Source: Mycobacterium marinum
Lineage (GTDB): Bacteria > Actinomycetota > Actinomycetes > Mycobacteriales > Mycobacteriaceae
Direction: 5' to 3'
Assembly: GCF_003391395.1 (NCBI RefSeq)
Contig: NZ_CP024190.1
Coordinates: 4,154,001-4,218,000, forward strand
DNA: 64,000 bases
The notes below the pieces were generated by a model that was not told the DNA's origin, searched no databases, and saw only the letters and a program-made list of their open reading frames with translations. Shown here in pieces: positions 60,644 to 64,000 of the stretch (within the stretch, counting starts at the first letter, position 1; every line of letters starts with the position of its first letter). The position numbers and the translations under genes are program-made.

Positions 60644-61968
60644 GTCGGCCCCGCTTTTCCACCCTGGTCGCTGTGGCGGTCACGCTCATCGCGGCATTGT
60701 TGGGCGTCACCGCGGTGGCGCTGGACCGCATCGACGCACCCCCCGGCGGCAAGATCGTGGTCACGGTCCGGCTGTGGGCGGCGCCGATCGCCGCGGCATA
60801 TCAACAGTCCTTTGCGGCGTTCAGCCGCACCCATCCCAATATCGAAGTGCACACGAATCTGGTCTCCTTTTCGACCTATTTCGATACGCTGCGCACCGAT
60901 GTGGCCGGCGGCAGCGCTGACGACATCTTCTGGCTGTCCAACGCTTACCTGGCCGCCTACGCCGATAGCGGCCGGTTGATGAAGATCGACACGGCCGTCG
61001 ATCCCGGCGAGTGGGAGCCGGCAGTGGTCGACCAGTTCACCCGCAACGGTGTGTTGTGGGGAGTGCCGCAGCTGACCGACGCCGGGATTGCGGTGTTCTA
61101 CAACGCGGATCTACTGGCCGCGGCGGGCGTGGATCCGGCCGAGCTGGACGGCCTGCGGTGGAGTCCCGGTCCCGACGACACGCTGCGTGCACTGCTGGCC
61201 AGGCTCACCGTCGATGCCGACGGGCATGTTGGCGGCACACCGGGTTTCGACCCCGGGCGAGTCCGCCGGTGGGGATACAACGCCGCTAACGACCCGCAGG
61301 CCATCTACCTCAACTACATCGGCTCGGCCGGCGGCGTGTTCATGCGCGACAACGAGTTTGCCTTCGACAATCCACCCGCCATCGATGCGTTCCGCTATCT
61401 CGTCGGCCTGATCAACAACGATCACGTCGCGCCGCCCGCCTCAGACACCAACGACAACGGTGACTTTTCCCGCAACCAATTCCTGGCCGGCCGGATGGCG
61501 CTGTTCCAGTCCGGCACCTACAGTCTGGCTCCGGTGGCCCGCGATGCCTCCTTCCGCTGGGGGGTGGCGATGCTGCCGATCGGCCCCGCGGGCCGGGTCA
61601 GCGTCACCAACGGTATTGCCGCTGCCGGAAATTCCGCGTCCCAGCATCCAGACGCCGTGCGTCAGGTGCTGGCCTGGATGGGGAGCAGCGCCGGCAACGA
61701 GTATCTGGGCCGCGACGGTGTTGCCATTCCCGCGGTGCGGTCCGCCCAGCCCTCCTACTTCGCCTTCTGGGAAGCCAAGGGCGTCAACGTTGAACCGTTT
61801 TTCGCGGTGCTGTCCGGGTCACGCATTCCCGCACCGGGGGGCGCGGGGTTCGCCGCCGGCAACGATGCGCTCAAGCCCTATTTCGATGAGATGTTCCTCG
61901 GCCGTGGCCAAGTCGCGACAATTCTGCGCGAGGCGCAGGCGGCGGCCAACGCCGCCGCACGGCGGTAG
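60640..61968 (+). CDS. uspC: Sugar ABC transporter substrate-binding protein UspC
   Basis: 442 residues from GTG 60640 (GTGA overlap with uspB). An N-terminal membrane/signal segment (LVAVAVTLIAALLGVTAVAL) has no Cys at its end, so it is membrane-anchored or cleaved, not a classical lipoprotein. The periplasmic-binding fold type I/MalE-like core follows (TVRLWAAPIAAAYQQSFAAF, DDIFWLSNAYLAAYADSG, FQSGTYSLAPVARDASFRWG). The M. tuberculosis orthologue has been reported to bind amino sugars; the same role is likely here. Confidence 0.92.
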   Translation: MSRPRFSTLVAVAVTLIAALLGVTAVALDRIDAPPGGKIVVTVRLWAAPIAAAYQQSFAAFSRTHPNIEVHTNLVSFSTYFDTLRTDVAGGSADDIFWLSNAYLAAYADSGRLMKIDTAVDPGEWEPAVVDQFTRNGVLWGVPQLTDAGIAVFYNADLLAAAGVDPAELDGLRWSPGPDDTLRALLARLTVDADGHVGGTPGFDPGRVRRWGYNAANDPQAIYLNYIGSAGGVFMRDNEFAFDNPPAIDAFRYLVGLINNDHVAPPASDTNDNGDFSRNQFLAGRMALFQSGTYSLAPVARDASFRWGVAMLPIGPAGRVSVTNGIAAAGNSASQHPDAVRQVLAWMGSSAGNEYLGRDGVAIPAVRSAQPSYFAFWEAKGVNVEPFFAVLSGSRIPAPGGAGFAAGNDALKPYFDEMFLGRGQVATILREAQAAANAAARR

Positions 61969-61998
61969 TTGGAACAAACCGACGCGGCCGGTCTGAGA

Positions 61999-62871
61999 CT
62001 AGCCGGGTAACACCAGCACCGGCACCGGACTGTGCCGAATGATCTTGCCGCTGTTGGAACCCAGGAAAACTCTGGCGATGTCACCGCGCGGTGAGGTGCC
62101 TACCGCCAGGATCTCGCCGTCTTCCCAGTCCGCCGCATCCAGCGCATGCTGCCAACCGTTGCCCGTGATCACCTCGAGCCCAGCGTCGTCCTCGACGACA
62201 CCGTCCTTCTGCAGCATTTCCAGCATTCCGCGCGCTTGCTCGGCCCAAGCCTCCAATACCAGTGCCTCCGCATGCAGCCCCACCTCGGGTGGATACATGG
62301 TTCGGCCGCGGACCGCAAAGGTGATGACCCGCAGCGGAACCCCGTACTGCCTGGCCAGCTCGGCGCAGCGACGCACCACCTCGACCGAGTCGGTGGTCGC
62401 GGCGTAACCGCAGGTGATCCTGGTCAGCCGGTCGGTGCGGGAGTGGTACTGCCGGGGACTGATGGCCACCGGCACCGGCGAGGAATGCAACACCCAGTCG
62501 GCGGTCGAGCCGATCAGCACCCGGGCCCTTCGCCCGTTCGGAAAGGAACCCAGGATCAGCATCTCGGCATCGAGTTCCTCGACCACCTCGATCAATCCAC
62601 CCGACACCGACCGGTGCTCACGATGGCAGTAACTGACCTCGACCCCGGTTGCCACGGTGCGCAGATACCGGTGCGCCTCCTTCTCCGAGTCTTCGGCGAC
62701 CTGCCCGGCCCACTCCGAATAGTCGCCCTTGGCCAGCGGAGGCGTCAGCCACGGCTTGGTCAGGATGGTCGCCACCGTCAGCGAGGTGTCCAATGTCCGC
62801 GCGGCCCGAACGGCTAGATGCAACGCCGAGGGACCCACCCGGCCGGCCAGATAGCCGACGACGACGGTCAC
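61999..62871 (-). CDS. Universal stress protein, two tandem Usp domains
   Basis: 290 residues from GTG 62871. Two Usp folds: residues about 1-140 (TVVVGYLAGRVGPSALHLAV ... ILGSFPNGRRARVLIGSTAD-WVLHSSPVPV) and about 150-290 (RITCGYAATTDSVEVVRRCA ... VGTSPRGDIARVFLGSNSGK). The G-2x-G-9x-G(S/T) nucleotide loops are close to standard in both, so ATP may bind. It overlaps the rocE end by four bases, as Rv2319c does beside Rv2320c in my memory. Role: general stress response, or regulation of the linked transporter (inferred). Confidence 0.88.
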   Translation of the reverse strand: MTVVVGYLAGRVGPSALHLAVRAARTLDTSLTVATILTKPWLTPPLAKGDYSEWAGQVAEDSEKEAHRYLRTVATGVEVSYCHREHRSVSGGLIEVVEELDAEMLILGSFPNGRRARVLIGSTADWVLHSSPVPVAISPRQYHSRTDRLTRITCGYAATTDSVEVVRRCAELARQYGVPLRVITFAVRGRTMYPPEVGLHAEALVLEAWAEQARGMLEMLQKDGVVEDDAGLEVITGNGWQHALDAADWEDGEILAVGTSPRGDIARVFLGSNSGKIIRHSPVPVLVLPG

Positions 62872-64000
62872 CGTTCCTCCCCGGTCGGATTGTCATGCAA
62901 CGCGGGAGTATTGAGCCTACTGTGGTGCCGCCCCCAGAACAGGTAGAAAATTAGCGCGATCCCGACCCAACCGCCAAACGCGATCCAGGTGTACCAATGC
63001 AGGCTGTACAGCAGGTAGCCGCAGGCCAGTATCGAAAGGATCGGGGTCACGGGATAGCCCGGGACCCAAAAGCCGCGCGGCAGGGCCGGCTCGCGCACCC
63101 GCAGGATGATCACACCGACCGACACCACGATGAACGCTGTCAGCGTGCCGATGGACACCATGTCGGCGAGCCGGTTCAGCGGCACCAGCGCCGCCAGCAC
63201 TGCCGCCGCGATGGCCACGACCACCGTGTTGCTCACCGGAGTCTGGAAGCGCGGATGCACGGCCGCAAACCGGGCCGGAAGCAGACCATCGCGGCCCATC
63301 GCGAACAGAATCCGCGTCTGGCCGTACATCGTGACCAATGTGACGGTGAAAATCGAGATCACCGCACCCATCGCCAAAACGGTGCTGGCCCACACACTGT
63401 GCGTGACGTTGTCGAGAATCGTCGCCAGCCCGGCCTCCTCCTGGCCGGCGAACATCTGCCACGGCTGGGTTCCCAACGCGGCGAACGCAACCAGCACGTA
63501 GACCCCGGTGACCACGAACAGCGCGGCGATCAGCGCGCGTGGCACGCTCTGCTGCGGATTCCGCACCTCCTCACCGGCGGTAGACACCGCGTCGAGGCCG
63601 ATGAACGAGAAGAAGATGGTGCCCGCGGCAGCGCCGACACCGGCAACACCGAAGGGAGCGAAGTCCTTCAAGTGGTTGGTGTCGTAGGCGGTGAGCGCAA
63701 GGATCACGAACATGCCCAGCACGCCGAGTTTGATCAACACCATGATCGCGTTGACCTTGGCCGATTCGCTGACTCCCCGAATCAACAGCAATGCGCAGAG
63801 TCCGATCAGGATGATCGCCGGCAGGTTTAGATAGCCGGCCGCTTCACCCGGCTGCTCATCCCAGGGCGCCTCGGACAACGCTTGGGGTAATTGGAATCCG
63901 AACACGTTGTGTAACAGCTTGTTTACATAGCCGCTCCAGCCCACCGCGACGGCGGCGGTGGCCACGCCGTATTCCAGCAGCAGGCATGACGCCACCCCCA
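62868..64000 (-). CDS. rocE: Cationic amino acid permease RocE (APC family), 5' end outside window
   Basis: The frame is open to the right edge, so the first part of the protein is missing; about 377 residues are present. The membrane segments and the motif FFSFIGLDAVSTAGEEVRNP are those of the APC cationic amino acid transporter group (CAT type), with a final helix pair ending LIFYLFWGRHHSR. It is the expected left neighbour of the arginine/ornithine genes rocD in M. tuberculosis. Substrate: probably arginine or ornithine, by family. Confidence 0.88.
   Translation of the reverse strand, partial: GVASCLLLEYGVATAAVAVGWSGYVNKLLHNVFGFQLPQALSEAPWDEQPGEAAGYLNLPAIILIGLCALLLIRGVSESAKVNAIMVLIKLGVLGMFVILALTAYDTNHLKDFAPFGVAGVGAAAGTIFFSFIGLDAVSTAGEEVRNPQQSVPRALIAALFVVTGVYVLVAFAALGTQPWQMFAGQEEAGLATILDNVTHSVWASTVLAMGAVISIFTVTLVTMYGQTRILFAMGRDGLLPARFAAVHPRFQTPVSNTVVVAIAAAVLAALVPLNRLADMVSIGTLTAFIVVSVGVIILRVREPALPRGFWVPGYPVTPILSILACGYLLYSLHWYTWIAFGGWVGIALIFYLFWGRHHSRLNTPALHDNPTGEER

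Overview
The window is chromosomal DNA from a slow-growing, non-tuberculous Mycobacterium related to the M. tuberculosis/kansasii/marinum group. The basis is high GC, two PE_PGRS genes, a PPE gene next to an EsxJ/EsxI-type WXG100 pair, a Tat-exported phospholipase C of the mycobacterial Plc family, an F420-type oxidoreductase, and a right end (about 55-64 kb) whose gene order and protein lengths match what I recall of M. tuberculosis Rv2313c-Rv2320c (tldD/pmbA, uspABC, a universal stress protein, rocE). The species cannot be fixed from the sequence alone.

Layout. 0-16.4 kb is ordinary metabolism: an L,D-transpeptidase cut by the left edge; a dienelactone hydrolase; a polyamine/omega-amine catabolic cluster (APC permease, saccharopine-dehydrogenase-like enzyme, aldehyde dehydrogenase, and a divergent Lrp regulator overlapping an aminotransferase); an LLM oxidoreductase; a TetR/SDR divergent pair with a 17-bp-arm operator; a Ddn-type enzyme; an Arr rifamycin ADP-ribosyltransferase one base behind a quinone-oxidoreductase-like gene; an amidase; and phospholipase C. 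17-37 kb is an accessory, PE/PPE- and ESX-rich zone full of remnants: a DUF732 protein, a PPE-MPTR tail, a PE_PGRS, an EspC-like/WXG-like/lipoprotein operon followed by a broken Imm61-like gene, a duplicated and decayed sensor lipoprotein, a both-ends-truncated ProX fragment, a frameshifted YcaO C-terminus, a PPE-esx-esx cluster ending in a 34-base C run, and a second PE_PGRS whose broken 3' end runs into a relaxase fragment.

37.2-47.6 kb is an integrated mobile island bounded by a 45-bp direct repeat that is the 3' part of a tRNA(CAU) gene. It carries a tyrosine integrase, an excisionase-like protein, a MobF relaxase with an oriT-like pair of inverted repeats upstream, and a cargo set headed by an AT-rich P-loop ATPase of Sll1717 type. 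Just outside the left att repeat lies the decayed integrase of an older island, with a small internal inversion. Another integrase tail lies on the far side of the tRNA. The site has therefore been used repeatedly.

47.7-55 kb is mixed: a GNAT/autoinducer-synthase-like protein, an MmpL tail, a DUF6197-like protein, a VOC protein, a P-type cation ATPase and small conserved genes. 55-64 kb is conserved core: AhpD-like protein, TldD/PmbA protease pair, the UspABC sugar importer, a tandem universal stress protein and RocE, cut by the right edge.

The best leads for something undescribed are three: the island's ATPase with its small neighbours; the pattern of single genes each bracketed by its own imperfect direct repeats (35.5-36.4, 40.0-40.7 and 41.0-41.5 kb); and the ESX-type EspC/WXG/pseudo-protease operon next to an immunity-gene remnant.
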